From NCBI RefSeq assembly GCF_029392815.1, contig NZ_CP113942.1, positions 1,922,001-1,986,000 of the forward strand: DNA of 64,000 nucleotides, written 5' to 3'. Source of the DNA: Bifidobacterium sp. ESL0682 (GTDB lineage Bacteria; Actinomycetota; Actinomycetes; Actinomycetales; Bifidobacteriaceae). The notes beneath the pieces were generated by a model, which worked only from the letters and a program-made list of their open reading frames with translations, ran no database searches and was not told the origin of the DNA. Of this stretch, positions 56,121 to 64,000 are shown in pieces (the stretch's first letter is position 1; each line of letters starts with the position of its first letter). The translations under genes were made by a program, and so were the position numbers.

Positions 56121-56134
56121 TGCTAACGTTGTCA
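56121..56134. promoter_or_regulatory. LacI-type operator 2 upstream of alpha-glucosidase
   Basis: TGCTAACGTTGTCA, close to the ideal palindrome TGACAACGTTGTCA, 53 bases before the start codon. Spacing to operator 1 would allow looping by a tetramer or binding of two dimers on the same face. Confidence 0.68.
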
Positions 56135-56187
56135 GTATCAATATTTATTACCGCTTGAACGCATCATCAAATCCAAGGAAGGCAATC

Positions 56188-57960
56188 ATGACTGCTAACA
56201 ACACACACGACGACTGGTGGAAGCAGGCCGTTGTCTATCAGATCTACCCACGCAGTTTCAAGGACGTCAACGGCGACGGACTCGGCGACATCGCCGGCAT
56301 CACCGAGAAGATGAATTATCTGAAAACGTTGGGCGTCGACGCGATCTGGCTTTCACCCTTCTACCCCTCCGAGCTGGCCGACGGCGGCTACGATGTCATC
56401 GACTATCGCAACGTCGATCCGCGACTGGGCACCATGAACGATTTCGACGCCATGGTCGCCGCAGCGCATGGCTCAGGCATCAAGGTAATCGTCGATATCG
56501 TGCCAAATCATACCTCTGACAAGCATCGCTTCTTCCAGGAAGCGCTCAAGGCCGGACGCGGATCGGCCGCACGAGATCGCTATATCTTCCGCGAGGGACG
56601 GGGCAAAAACGGTGAATTACCACCGAACGATTGGCAGTCGCTCTTCGGCGGCCCGGCCTGGGAACGTGTCGACGATGGCCAATGGTATTTCCACATCTTC
56701 GCGAAAGAGCAGCCGGACGTCAACTGGAAGAACCCAGACATCCACGAGGAGTTCAAGGAGACCTTCCGCTTCTGGAGCGACCACGGCGTCGACGGTTTCC
56801 GCATCGACGTGGCGCACGGCCTGGCCAAGGACTTCGACTCCGAGTCGCTGGAGCAGCTGGGCGCAGAATTCAGCGTTCAAAACCAGGAGAACCGGGACGG
56901 CCGCAGCCCGATGTGGGACCGACCGGAAGTTCATGACATCTACAAGGAATGGCGCCAGGTCTTCAATGAGTACAATCCGCCGCGCTTCGCGGTCGGCGAG
57001 GCTTGGGTGATTCCCGAGCACCAGTATCTTTACGCCTCCACCGACGAGCTCGGGCAGGTGTTCAACTTCGAATTCGCCAAATCCAACTGGAACGTTGACG
57101 ACATGCGCAAAGCCATCGTCGAGGGACTTGACGCCGCGGCACGAACCAACGGTTCGACTTCCACATGGGTGATGAGCAACCACGACATCCCCCGCAACGC
57201 AACGCGTTACGGCCTGCCACAGGTGCCCTCCCATGAGAAGCACCAGGTCGCCAAAGACTGGCTGCTACGCGACGGCAAGACCTATTTCGAGGACCGCAAG
57301 CTAGGAACGCGTCGCGCCCGCGCCGCCGTGCTGATGGAAATGGGGCTTCCTGGCTCCGTCTACATCTATCAGGGCGAGGAACTCGGTCTCTTTGAAGTGC
57401 CGGATATTCCTTGGAATCGTTTGGAAGACCCCAATGCTTCCCGCACCAAACAAGCCGCCAGCGACAAAGGCCGCGACGGATGCCGTGTACCGCTTCCTTG
57501 GGTCGCCGACGATGAGCCCAAACCTGCTTCATGGGATAAGAACTTCGGTGAAGGGGCCTCATTCGGTTTTTCGCCGGCCTCGAAAGCCGACGGCACGCCT
57601 TCCGAGGCTCCGCATCTGCCGCAGCCCCTGTGGTTCAAGGACTTCGCGGCCGACAAGGAAGCAGATGACCCGACTTCGATGCTCACGCTCTATCGCTCGG
57701 TATTGAAGAACCGCGCCGAACTTCTGACCGCGACCGGCGACTATGACAGCCTCGATTGGCTCGATATGGGCGATGATGTCATCGCTTACACACGCCCGGC
57801 GATCTATCAGGGTTCTGCGTCCACATTTGCCAGCGTCACGAACTTCGGCGCAGCTCCGATCGCCCTGCCGAAGGGTCGAGTCCTGCTCACTTCCGCCGAA
57901 CTTGCTGAAGACGGCGGTCTGCCGCAAGATGCGAGCGCCTGGCTGCTGCTCGACGAATAA
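56188..57960 (+). CDS. GH13 alpha-glucosidase / oligo-1,6-glucosidase
   Basis: Intracellular glycoside hydrolase family 13 enzyme of 590 residues. Conserved regions are VVYQIYPRSFKDVNGDGLGDIAGI near residue 14, the region-I DIVPNHTSD near 103, the nucleophile Asp in GFRIDVAHGL near 205, the acid/base Glu in AVGEAWVIPEHQY near 270 and the stabilising Asp in MSNHDIPR near 331. There is no signal peptide, so substrates enter as oligosaccharides. The ATG at 56188 has AAGGAAGG upstream. It is controlled by the preceding LacI gene to judge from the operators, and ended by an intrinsic terminator. Confidence 0.94.
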   Translation: MTANNTHDDWWKQAVVYQIYPRSFKDVNGDGLGDIAGITEKMNYLKTLGVDAIWLSPFYPSELADGGYDVIDYRNVDPRLGTMNDFDAMVAAAHGSGIKVIVDIVPNHTSDKHRFFQEALKAGRGSAARDRYIFREGRGKNGELPPNDWQSLFGGPAWERVDDGQWYFHIFAKEQPDVNWKNPDIHEEFKETFRFWSDHGVDGFRIDVAHGLAKDFDSESLEQLGAEFSVQNQENRDGRSPMWDRPEVHDIYKEWRQVFNEYNPPRFAVGEAWVIPEHQYLYASTDELGQVFNFEFAKSNWNVDDMRKAIVEGLDAAARTNGSTSTWVMSNHDIPRNATRYGLPQVPSHEKHQVAKDWLLRDGKTYFEDRKLGTRRARAAVLMEMGLPGSVYIYQGEELGLFEVPDIPWNRLEDPNASRTKQAASDKGRDGCRVPLPWVADDEPKPASWDKNFGEGASFGFSPASKADGTPSEAPHLPQPLWFKDFAADKEADDPTSMLTLYRSVLKNRAELLTATGDYDSLDWLDMGDDVIAYTRPAIYQGSASTFASVTNFGAAPIALPKGRVLLTSAELAEDGGLPQDASAWLLLDE

Positions 57961-57980
57961 ACAATAATTAGGCTCATACA

Positions 57981-58021
57981 AAATGCCTGAAACCTTCTGC
58001 TTTATAAGGTTTCAGGCATTT
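57981..58021. terminator. Terminator between alpha-glucosidase and phosphatase genes
   Basis: Perfect 16-base arms AAATGCCTGAAACCTT / AAGGTTTCAGGCATTT with a 9-base loop and T-tract, between converging genes. Confidence 0.88.
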
Positions 58022-58061
58022 TTATTGCTTATTCCGAGGCGTACACATTCAATGCAACTGT

Positions 58062-58760
58062 TCACACATTCCAACGAACGATGACGGGGTCGTTTTTGTA
58101 GTAGCCGAGCACCGAGTGGTGCGCAGTGTCGAGACGCAGGAAACGGCCCGAATGCGGGTCGGCGTGCACCCATTGAGTGGTGATGACGCGCAGGATATGG
58201 GCGTGGGCAACAAGCAGCACATTGTGGCCCGCAAGAAGCAGCGGAGTCACTTTCGCAATCACACGACGTGCGCGTTCTGCCGTCTCCTCGACGGTTTCGC
58301 CGGGCCCATTATGGACGTTCATCGTTTTGCCGTCGGGAATCTCGCAAACCCAATCGCCCTCCAGCGAAGCCGGCAGCGTCTCCGGCCCTTCGTCCCAGAC
58401 GCACCAATCATGCCCCAAAGCGGCGGCGACTTCTTCACGCTTGCGGCCTTCAGCGCGGCCGTAATCCCATTCCATCAGATCGTCGAGCGTCTCGAAATCG
58501 GAATAGCCCGCCAATTGTGCCGTTTCGCTGGCACGATGCAACGGACTGGCGAAAATATGCCCGCGCCCGAAGCCCTCGGGGAACGCCTCTCGCAGCCGCT
58601 TGCCGCCCTCCATTGCCTGACGCCGGCCTTCCTTGTTCAACGGCACATCAGTGCGCCCTGTGTATTGCCCACTGAGGCTCCACGCCGTCTGTCCATGACG
58701 CAGCAGTACCAAATAACCGGGTTTTGAGGCTTCCTCGCCTGAAGTCAGGTAATTAGTCAT
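58062..58760 (-). CDS. Histidine phosphatase family protein (phosphoglycerate mutase-like)
   Basis: Product of 232 residues with the phosphohistidine motif LVLLRHGQTAWSLSGQYTGRTD at residues 17-38, ASPLHRASETA near 75, the acidic MEWDYGRAEG and the second catalytic His in VAHAHILRVI near residue 187. This fits the broad-specificity phosphatase branch instead of true glycolytic mutase (the insert typical of GpmA is absent). Stands alone. Confidence 0.9.
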   Translation of the reverse strand: MTNYLTSGEEASKPGYLVLLRHGQTAWSLSGQYTGRTDVPLNKEGRRQAMEGGKRLREAFPEGFGRGHIFASPLHRASETAQLAGYSDFETLDDLMEWDYGRAEGRKREEVAAALGHDWCVWDEGPETLPASLEGDWVCEIPDGKTMNVHNGPGETVEETAERARRVIAKVTPLLLAGHNVLLVAHAHILRVITTQWVHADPHSGRFLRLDTAHHSVLGYYKNDPVIVRWNV

Positions 58761-58966
58761 ACCGACACTTTAACGCAGGCTGAGTTCGCGGGCAAAAACA
58801 AGGGGCGGTTTTGGCTTGAGACTGCGGATTCGCTTGTTTATCTCACTGTGCCATAGTGCGCACAGAGATCGTACATAACTGCATACCCACCGCACCAACA
58901 CACTGCCCGCCACAGCGAAAGTTTTGCGTTCGCCACCACGGACAGTGCGCCGTCTATCATGAAGAT

Positions 58967-59653
58967 ATGCACGCACGACACAGCAGAAACGCAGTAGAGG
59001 AAACCGGCGAAGGAGCCTCCGCAGATTCCGACGAGTTCGCACGCTCGTCCAACGCCTCGAACGATTCGCGTTCCGCCGAATGGGATTCTTTTATGCCATC
59101 AACTTCTTCCAATGCCAGTTCCGCAAAAGGTTCCGACGCGCGCGATAACGACGCCGAAAACCATGGCGACACAACGGTTTCGTCTTCTTCAAACGCTTCA
59201 TCGTCATCTGAAGTTTCGCCGCAATCCAACAGTGTTGCAACAGTGTCCGCAGTTTCGCCAAACTCGGCCTCGTCAACCACTTCGTCCTCACCCTCTTCAG
59301 CCGACCGCATCGTCGAGAGCCTTCATCGCGTCGACAAGAAAGTAGAAACCATGCGCCAGAACCGTTTGCAAGACCCAGATACTTTGGGCGACAAGATTTT
59401 CAAGATCATCCTTCCTGCTGCCTTGGGCGCCATCGCAGGCAAGGTTTTCAAGATAATTTGGGACCAGCAGGTCACCAGCAAGCGCGGCCCCGCAAATGGT
59501 GAAGCAGCCGAAGAAGCTGATCAGCAAGGGCTGGCAGCCAGCGTAATCTTCGCCGCAGCATCGGCGGCTTTCGGCTCAATCATTTCCACATTGGGCACGC
59601 GCGGCTCGGACGCTTTGGTAACCCGTCGCCACAATCGTCGCAGCGGGAAATAA
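58967..59653 (+). CDS. DUF4235 membrane protein with serine-rich N-terminus
   Basis: Product of 228 residues. The first 110 residues are low-complexity, rich in Ser, Asn, Ala and Asp, and probably disordered. The C-terminal half matches DUF4235: a short helix with VDKKVETMRQNRL, then two hydrophobic segments (KIILPAALGAIAGKVFKIIWDQQ and AASVIFAAASAAFGSIISTLGTRGSDALVTRRHN). The start at 58967 is chosen over upstream in-frame codons because coding-like composition begins there; the ribosome site is weak. Function is unknown. Confidence 0.75.
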   Translation: MHARHSRNAVEETGEGASADSDEFARSSNASNDSRSAEWDSFMPSTSSNASSAKGSDARDNDAENHGDTTVSSSSNASSSSEVSPQSNSVATVSAVSPNSASSTTSSSPSSADRIVESLHRVDKKVETMRQNRLQDPDTLGDKIFKIILPAALGAIAGKVFKIIWDQQVTSKRGPANGEAAEEADQQGLAASVIFAAASAAFGSIISTLGTRGSDALVTRRHNRRSGK

Positions 59654-59839
59654 GTCATTCTGCAACATCATGTTGCGTACGGTTTTATGCGTATTCTTTC
59701 ATAATCCGCTCGAATTAGCACAAAATCATGAGGAAAACAAGTCTTTTTATCAAAGACAGATGCTGATATATTGGCCGCTGGCATAGCAATTGTCGGCATC
59801 GCATCTTTACGGACGCCGCCCGATAGACAAGGGGACACC

Positions 59840-60923
59840 GTGTCAACCTCATTCATTTCCAAATTCCGCCGCCCGCTGGTCCGCGCCATCGCCGCGGTGG
59901 CAGCCGTGGCCTCACTCGGGGCCTTCGCCGCGTGCGGGTCAACGAACGAAGCCCAATCAAACGACAACCAGACGAGCTCGTCGTCCAAATCCGATAAAAG
60001 CCAAGGCTTCCCGGTTTCGATCAAGCACGTCTATGGCACCACAACCATCAAGGCCAAGCCCAAGCGCGTGGCAACCGTCGGCTGGGGCAGCTTCGATAAT
60101 CTCATCGCTCTGGACGTCGCGCCGGTGAGTATCGAGAAAAACACCTTCGGCAAGACCGTGCGGCGGATTCCTGCCGTGGACTTACTCCTCATTGGAAAAG
60201 ATGGGCGTGAAGCCGGCCGATATGCCTCAGCTGCACGACGAATCTGATGGCATCGACGCCGAGGCCATCGCCGCTTCCAAGCCGGACCTCATCATCGGCC
60301 TGCAGTCGGGCATGACTCGCAAGGACTATGACACTCTGAGCAAAATCGCGCCGACCATCGCCTACCAGAAGGTCGCTTGGGGCGATCCATGGCGCAGCAT
60401 GATCAAGACGACCGCCCAAGCCATCGGCGAACCGGAGAAGGGCGCCAAGCTCATCTCCAGCCTCGAAGAGCAAATCAAGGCGGACGCGGCGAAATACCCG
60501 CAGATTGCCGGCAAAACTGGGGCGGTGATGTCGTTCGACGCCTCCAAGCTCTCCAGCTTCAGCGTCTACACCACCACAGACCTGCGCCCGCAGATGCTCA
60601 ACGACCTCGGCATGAAGACCCCGGAATCGGTGACCAAGCTTTCGCGCAGCACCCAAAAGTTCTACAAAGACGTCTCCTCCGAGAACGCAGACCAGTTCAA
60701 GGACGTTGACGTCATCGTCACTTACGGCACCCCGGACCTGCTCGCCGCGATGCAGAAGGACCCGCTGCTTTCCAAGATTCCAGCGGTCGCGCGCGGATCG
60801 GTGGTCGTCATCGACAACAACAGCCTGATGGCCAACGCCCTTGACCCGAGCGCACTGTCGATCCAGCAGACCGACGGCGAATATGCCACGCTGCTGGGCG
60901 ACGCGGCCTCGAAGGTAAAGTAA
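59840..60923 (+). CDS. Ferric-siderophore ABC transporter substrate-binding lipoprotein (frameshifted)
   Basis: FepB/FecB-type binding protein. The GTG at 59840 has AAGGGGA upstream. A lipoprotein signal peptide is present, with lipobox GAFAAC near residue 35. The N-lobe begins HVYGTTTIKAKPKRVATVGWGSFDNLIALD. The frame breaks at about 60155-60166, after NTFGKT: one base is missing, and the other frame continues GFLPWTYSSLEKMGVKPADMPQLHDESDGIDAEAIAASKPDLIIG to the stop at 60923. Restoration gives about 361 residues, normal for the family. Two permease genes and an ATPase gene follow on the same strand, so these form one iron-uptake operon. No clear iron-box was recognised upstream. Confidence 0.9.
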
Positions 60924-60948
60924 CCCGAAATTGTCCAAGAAGTCGGCC

Positions 60949-61965
60949 ATGAATACCGCGGGAGAGCAGTCACATCGCATTCCCGCGGTACCGCTTTATG
61001 CGCTGTTGGCGGTGGGCATCATTGTGGTGGCATTGCTGTCGGTGATGTTCGGCTCACGTATCGTCTCGCCCAGCGATGTGGTACGGGGACTGACTTCCGG
61101 CGCCAACGACATCGCGGCGGCCACGGTGCGCACGCGAGTGCCACGCACCGTGCTGGGCCTCCTCGTCGGAGCAGCGCTGGCGGTCGCGGGTGCGCTGATG
61201 CAAGGAGTATCACGCAATCCACTGGCTGACCCTTCACTGCTGGGTCTCAACACGGGTGCGGCATTCGCCATCGTCATCGCCATCACGTTCTTCGGTCTTT
61301 CGACGCCGAGCGCCTACGTATGGGTCGCGCTGGTCGGCTCCGCAGCCACGGCGGCACTGGTCTGGGTCATCGGCTCCTTGGGACGTTTCGGCGCCACCCC
61401 GCTCAAGCTCACGCTTGCCGGAGCGGTGCTGAGTTCCGTGTTGAGCTCGTTGACCAGCGCTTTGCTCTTGCCCCGAGCGCAGACCATGGCGACTTACCGC
61501 TTCTGGCAGGTCGGAGGCATCTCCGGCGCTCGATTCAGCCTCATGCTGCCAATCCTCCCACTGCTTGCTTTGGGATTCATCATCGCGTTCGCCGTCGCCC
61601 CATCGCTCAACGCCCTTGCCCTGGGTGACGAGATGGCGATTGGGCTTGGCGCACAGCTCACGTTGGTTCGTGTGACCACCTGGACCGGCGCGGTTTTGCT
61701 GTGCTCGAGTGCCACGGCGCTGGCCGGACCCATCGGGTTTGTCGGACTGGTCGTGCCCCACGCGGCGAGATTGCTCGTCGGAGCCGATTATCGCCGCATC
61801 ATGCCGTTGTGCGCGGCACTCGGCCCGTTGCTGCTTCTTGCGGCCGATGTTATTGGCCGGGTCATCACCCGCCCTGCCGACGTTGAAGTCGGCATCGTCA
61901 CCACTATTATCGGCGCCCCGATTTTCCTGATCCTCATCCGCCGCCGCAAAGTAAGCGAGGTGTGA
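60949..61965 (+). CDS. FecCD-family iron-siderophore ABC permease (subunit 1)
   Basis: Membrane subunit of 338 residues with about nine to ten helices. Signatures are RVPRTVLGLLVGAALAVAGALMQGVSRNPLADPSLLG near residue 60 and the ATPase-coupling region GPIGFVGLVVPHAARLLVGADYR near residue 258. The ATG at 60949 is taken; the ribosome site is weak, and an upstream TTG at 60931 is possible. It pairs with the next gene as a heterodimer, as in FepDG. Confidence 0.92.
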   Translation: MNTAGEQSHRIPAVPLYALLAVGIIVVALLSVMFGSRIVSPSDVVRGLTSGANDIAAATVRTRVPRTVLGLLVGAALAVAGALMQGVSRNPLADPSLLGLNTGAAFAIVIAITFFGLSTPSAYVWVALVGSAATAALVWVIGSLGRFGATPLKLTLAGAVLSSVLSSLTSALLLPRAQTMATYRFWQVGGISGARFSLMLPILPLLALGFIIAFAVAPSLNALALGDEMAIGLGAQLTLVRVTTWTGAVLLCSSATALAGPIGFVGLVVPHAARLLVGADYRRIMPLCAALGPLLLLAADVIGRVITRPADVEVGIVTTIIGAPIFLILIRRRKVSEV

Positions 61966-61966
61966 C

Positions 61967-63049
61967 GTGGCCGATTCACTACAAAACCACATGTCACAGC
62001 GCGATGCGGAACGCGAACTCGGGAAGCGATTGCGCCGTGCACGCCGCCGCGCCAAGTCGCGTTCAGTATTCGTCACAGTACTACTGCTGTTCGCACTATT
62101 AGTGCTGCTTTACTTGGATCTCGCCTTCGGCCACGAAATCTATTCGTCTGCCGATATCGCCTCCGTCATCGACAGAATGCTGCACGACGAAACCGTCCCG
62201 GGTCTAAGCTTTGCCATCGGCGAGCTGCGCATGCCACGGGTCATCATCGGCGCGCTGTGCGGCGTGGCATTCGGCATGGCCGGCGCCAGTTTCCAGCACA
62301 TGCTGCGCAATCTCATGGCCAGCCCCGACATCATCGGCATCACCGCTGGCGCCAATACCGCAGCGGTATTCGGTATCGTCATCCTTGGCCTTTCGGGAGT
62401 AGGGCTTTCGGCATTTGCGCTTCTGGGAGGTCTGGCCACGGCAGCGCTGATCATCTGGCTCTCCTGGGAGCACACGCCCAATATCGGCAAACTCATTCTC
62501 ATGGGCATCGGTCTGGCCGCAGCGCTCAATGCCCTGACCTCGTGGATTCTCATCCGCGCCGACCAGTGGGACATGCAGGCGGCCCAACGCTGGCTGACCG
62601 GTTCGCTGAGCGATGCCTCATGGCAGCAGGTCGGTCCGCTCGCAGTCATCGTCATCGTGACGGGTCTGTTGCTCACTTTGCTCAACCGGCATATCGACAT
62701 GCTCCGCCTTGGCCCCAGCATGGCCACCGGCCTCGGCGTACGCGTCGCACCCACGCAGATTGCCGTTCTGCTGCTGGCGGTTATCCTGCTCTCAGCGGCC
62801 ACGGCCACCAGCGGACCCATCGCGTTCGTCTCGTTCCTGGCCGGCCCCATCGCAGCCTGGTTGGCCGGACCCAATAAACCGGCCATCGGACGCGCCGGTC
62901 TGGTCGGCGCGAGCTTGGTCTTGGCCTCCGATATCGTGGCGCAGCACCTGCCCGGCGCACACGTGCCCGTAGGAGTAGTCACCAGTCTTATCGGCGGACC
63001 AATTCTTGTCATTCTGATGATTCGCATGGCCCGCAACAAGGAGGTTTGA
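61967..63049 (+). CDS. FecCD-family iron-siderophore ABC permease (subunit 2)
   Basis: Membrane subunit of 360 residues. A basic N-terminal segment (residues 15-40) precedes the first helix; then LRMPRVIIGALCGVAFGMAGASFQHMLRNLMASPDIIGITAGANTAAVFG near residue 85 and SGPIAFVSFLAGPIAAWL near residue 280 are typical. It begins with GTG one base after the previous stop. The coupling segment differs from subunit 1 (no PHxxR), as is common in FepG-type partners. Confidence 0.91.
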   Translation: MADSLQNHMSQRDAERELGKRLRRARRRAKSRSVFVTVLLLFALLVLLYLDLAFGHEIYSSADIASVIDRMLHDETVPGLSFAIGELRMPRVIIGALCGVAFGMAGASFQHMLRNLMASPDIIGITAGANTAAVFGIVILGLSGVGLSAFALLGGLATAALIIWLSWEHTPNIGKLILMGIGLAAALNALTSWILIRADQWDMQAAQRWLTGSLSDASWQQVGPLAVIVIVTGLLLTLLNRHIDMLRLGPSMATGLGVRVAPTQIAVLLLAVILLSAATATSGPIAFVSFLAGPIAAWLAGPNKPAIGRAGLVGASLVLASDIVAQHLPGAHVPVGVVTSLIGGPILVILMIRMARNKEV

Positions 63050-63050
63050 T

Positions 63051-63935
63051 ATGGGAGTTCTCACCAGTCATGATGCCAATCACCAGCATCCGGCGCACAC
63101 CCTTAAGGCGCGGCACGTCGCACTTTCCTATGAGGGCCGACAAGTCGTGGCCGATCTGTCGCTGGACATCCCCGCACATCAGGTCGGTGTCATCATCGGG
63201 CCAAATGGATGCTGCAAATCGACGTTGCTCAAGGCCTTGGCGCGGTTGATCAAGCCAGACAAGGGGTCGATCATGCTCGACGGCCAATCCCTGAGCGACG
63301 TGCCCACCCGCGAGGTGGCCACCAAGGTCGGGCTGTTACCGCAATCACCGCTTGCCCCGGAAGGCATCACTATCGCCGATCTGGTGACCCGAGGGCGATA
63401 CCCATATCACGGCCTCACCGGCGGCTGGAATGATGACGATGAGGAAGCCGTCGCCCACGCTCTGGCTGTCACTGGCCTCGCGGAACTCGCCGATCGGCCC
63501 ATCGAATCGGTCTCCGGCGGTCAGCGTCAGCGCGCCTGGATTGCTCTGGCACTCGCTCAGGAAACGGATATCCTGCTGCTGGACGAGCCGACCACCTACC
63601 TCGACATCGCTTACCAAGTCGAGGTACTTGACCTGCTGAGCTACCTCAACGCCGAAGAAGGCGTGACAGTGGTCATGGTGCTGCACGATCTCAATCTCGC
63701 CGCGCGCTACGCCGATTGGATGGTGGCGATGAAAGACGGCACCATCCGCGCACAGGGCACCGCCCAGGAAGTACTCACCGAACCGTTGCTACGCAACGTC
63801 TTCGGCTTGAATGCCTCTGTCGCTACCGACCCGAGCACCGGCCTGCCGATGGTCGTACCCGACAAATCCCATTCCCTTGCCGCACAGCGCGACCTGAGAC
63901 TGTTTCAACCGGCCGAGGCTGTCGATGAGTGCTGA
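63051..63935 (+). CDS. Iron-siderophore ABC transporter ATP-binding protein (altered Walker A)
   Basis: FecE/FepC-type ATPase of 294 residues. Signature LSVSGGQ-type motif is SVSGGQRQRAWIALAL near residue 155; Walker B ILLLDEPTTYLDIAYQVEVLDLL near 174; switch His in VMVLHDLNLAARY near 207. The Walker A reads GPNGCCKST near residue 51: the Gly directly before the catalytic Lys is Cys (codon TGC for the expected GGC). This substitution would be expected to impair nucleotide binding if real. The stop overlaps the next gene by eleven bases. Confidence 0.93.
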   Translation: MGVLTSHDANHQHPAHTLKARHVALSYEGRQVVADLSLDIPAHQVGVIIGPNGCCKSTLLKALARLIKPDKGSIMLDGQSLSDVPTREVATKVGLLPQSPLAPEGITIADLVTRGRYPYHGLTGGWNDDDEEAVAHALAVTGLAELADRPIESVSGGQRQRAWIALALAQETDILLLDEPTTYLDIAYQVEVLDLLSYLNAEEGVTVVMVLHDLNLAARYADWMVAMKDGTIRAQGTAQEVLTEPLLRNVFGLNASVATDPSTGLPMVVPDKSHSLAAQRDLRLFQPAEAVDEC

Positions 63936-64000
63936 GACGACACCGAATAGCACGAACATGGCGACCGAACCCGCGTTCCAGCCCTATCTGGTGCACGTCG
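63925..64000 (+). CDS. Probable siderophore-interacting protein, N-terminal fragment (runs off the window)
   Basis: Open from the ATG at 63925 to the window end: 25 codons ending PAFQPYLVHV. The overlap with the ATPase gene places it in the siderophore operon, where an FAD-containing siderophore-interacting reductase is common, and the short FxPYLVHV segment is compatible with the start of that family's flavin domain. Too little is seen to be sure. Confidence 0.5.
   Translation, partial: MSAETTPNSTNMATEPAFQPYLVHV

Overview
The window reads as a chromosomal segment of a high-GC actinobacterium, most probably a Bifidobacterium or close relative. This rests on the block ftsY-amtB-glnK, the actinobacterial pair zwf-opcA, class Ib nrdF under NrdR boxes, many LacI-type local regulators next to sugar genes, and a sortase-built pilus operon. 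The species call is inference; no rRNA gene is present.

Layout. 0-6 kb: PII signalling protein and ammonium channel, then SRP receptor ftsY, a TetR regulator and a family-2 glycosyltransferase. 6-10 kb: a nucleoside module (MHS-family transporter, LacI regulator, nucleoside hydrolase), then a tRNA-Lys. 10-20 kb: a small membrane protein, a zinc alcohol dehydrogenase, a LacI regulator, a sugar-acid module (IT-superfamily permease, YhcH-type protein, YagE-like aldolase), then a sucrose module (permease plus GH32) behind a promoter with two LacI-type operators. 20-26 kb: aminotransferase plus APC permease, nrdF, and a butanediol-dehydrogenase-like enzyme. 26-37 kb: surface region with an internalin-like LRR protein, a small RHH-like protein, and a minus-strand operon of FG-GAP/DUF11 LPXTG protein, major pilin, class C sortase, TasA-like secreted protein and RCC1-repeat secreted protein.

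38-45 kb: an amide/serine catabolic cluster (YheO/DauR-type regulator, ACS-family transporter, AbgB-like M20 amidohydrolase, both L-serine dehydratase subunits, second M20 enzyme). 45-46.6 kb: a small AT-rich island with a DUF3800-like gene. 46.6-52 kb: oxidative pentose phosphate genes zwf-opcA-pgl, facing gnd. 52-60 kb: tyrosine phosphatase, truncated DUF4143 ATPase, esterase, LacI plus GH13 alpha-glucosidase, histidine phosphatase, DUF4235 protein. 60-64 kb: a ferric-siderophore ABC transporter followed by the start of a probable siderophore-interacting reductase.

A striking feature is seven reading-frame breaks in otherwise well-conserved genes: a 4-base tandem duplication in ftsY and single-base losses in or near G/C tracts in tetR, lacI, nrdF, the siderophore-binding protein and two surface proteins. 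Because ftsY (essential) and nrdF are included, sequencing or assembly error is the simplest explanation, but each needs checking. The most biologically interesting parts are the pilus/TasA-like/RCC1 operon, the serine-amide cluster with a nearby sdaA relic, the NrdR and LacI operator architectures, and a family of GTGGGGATGACC hairpins including one with a perfect 25-bp stem.
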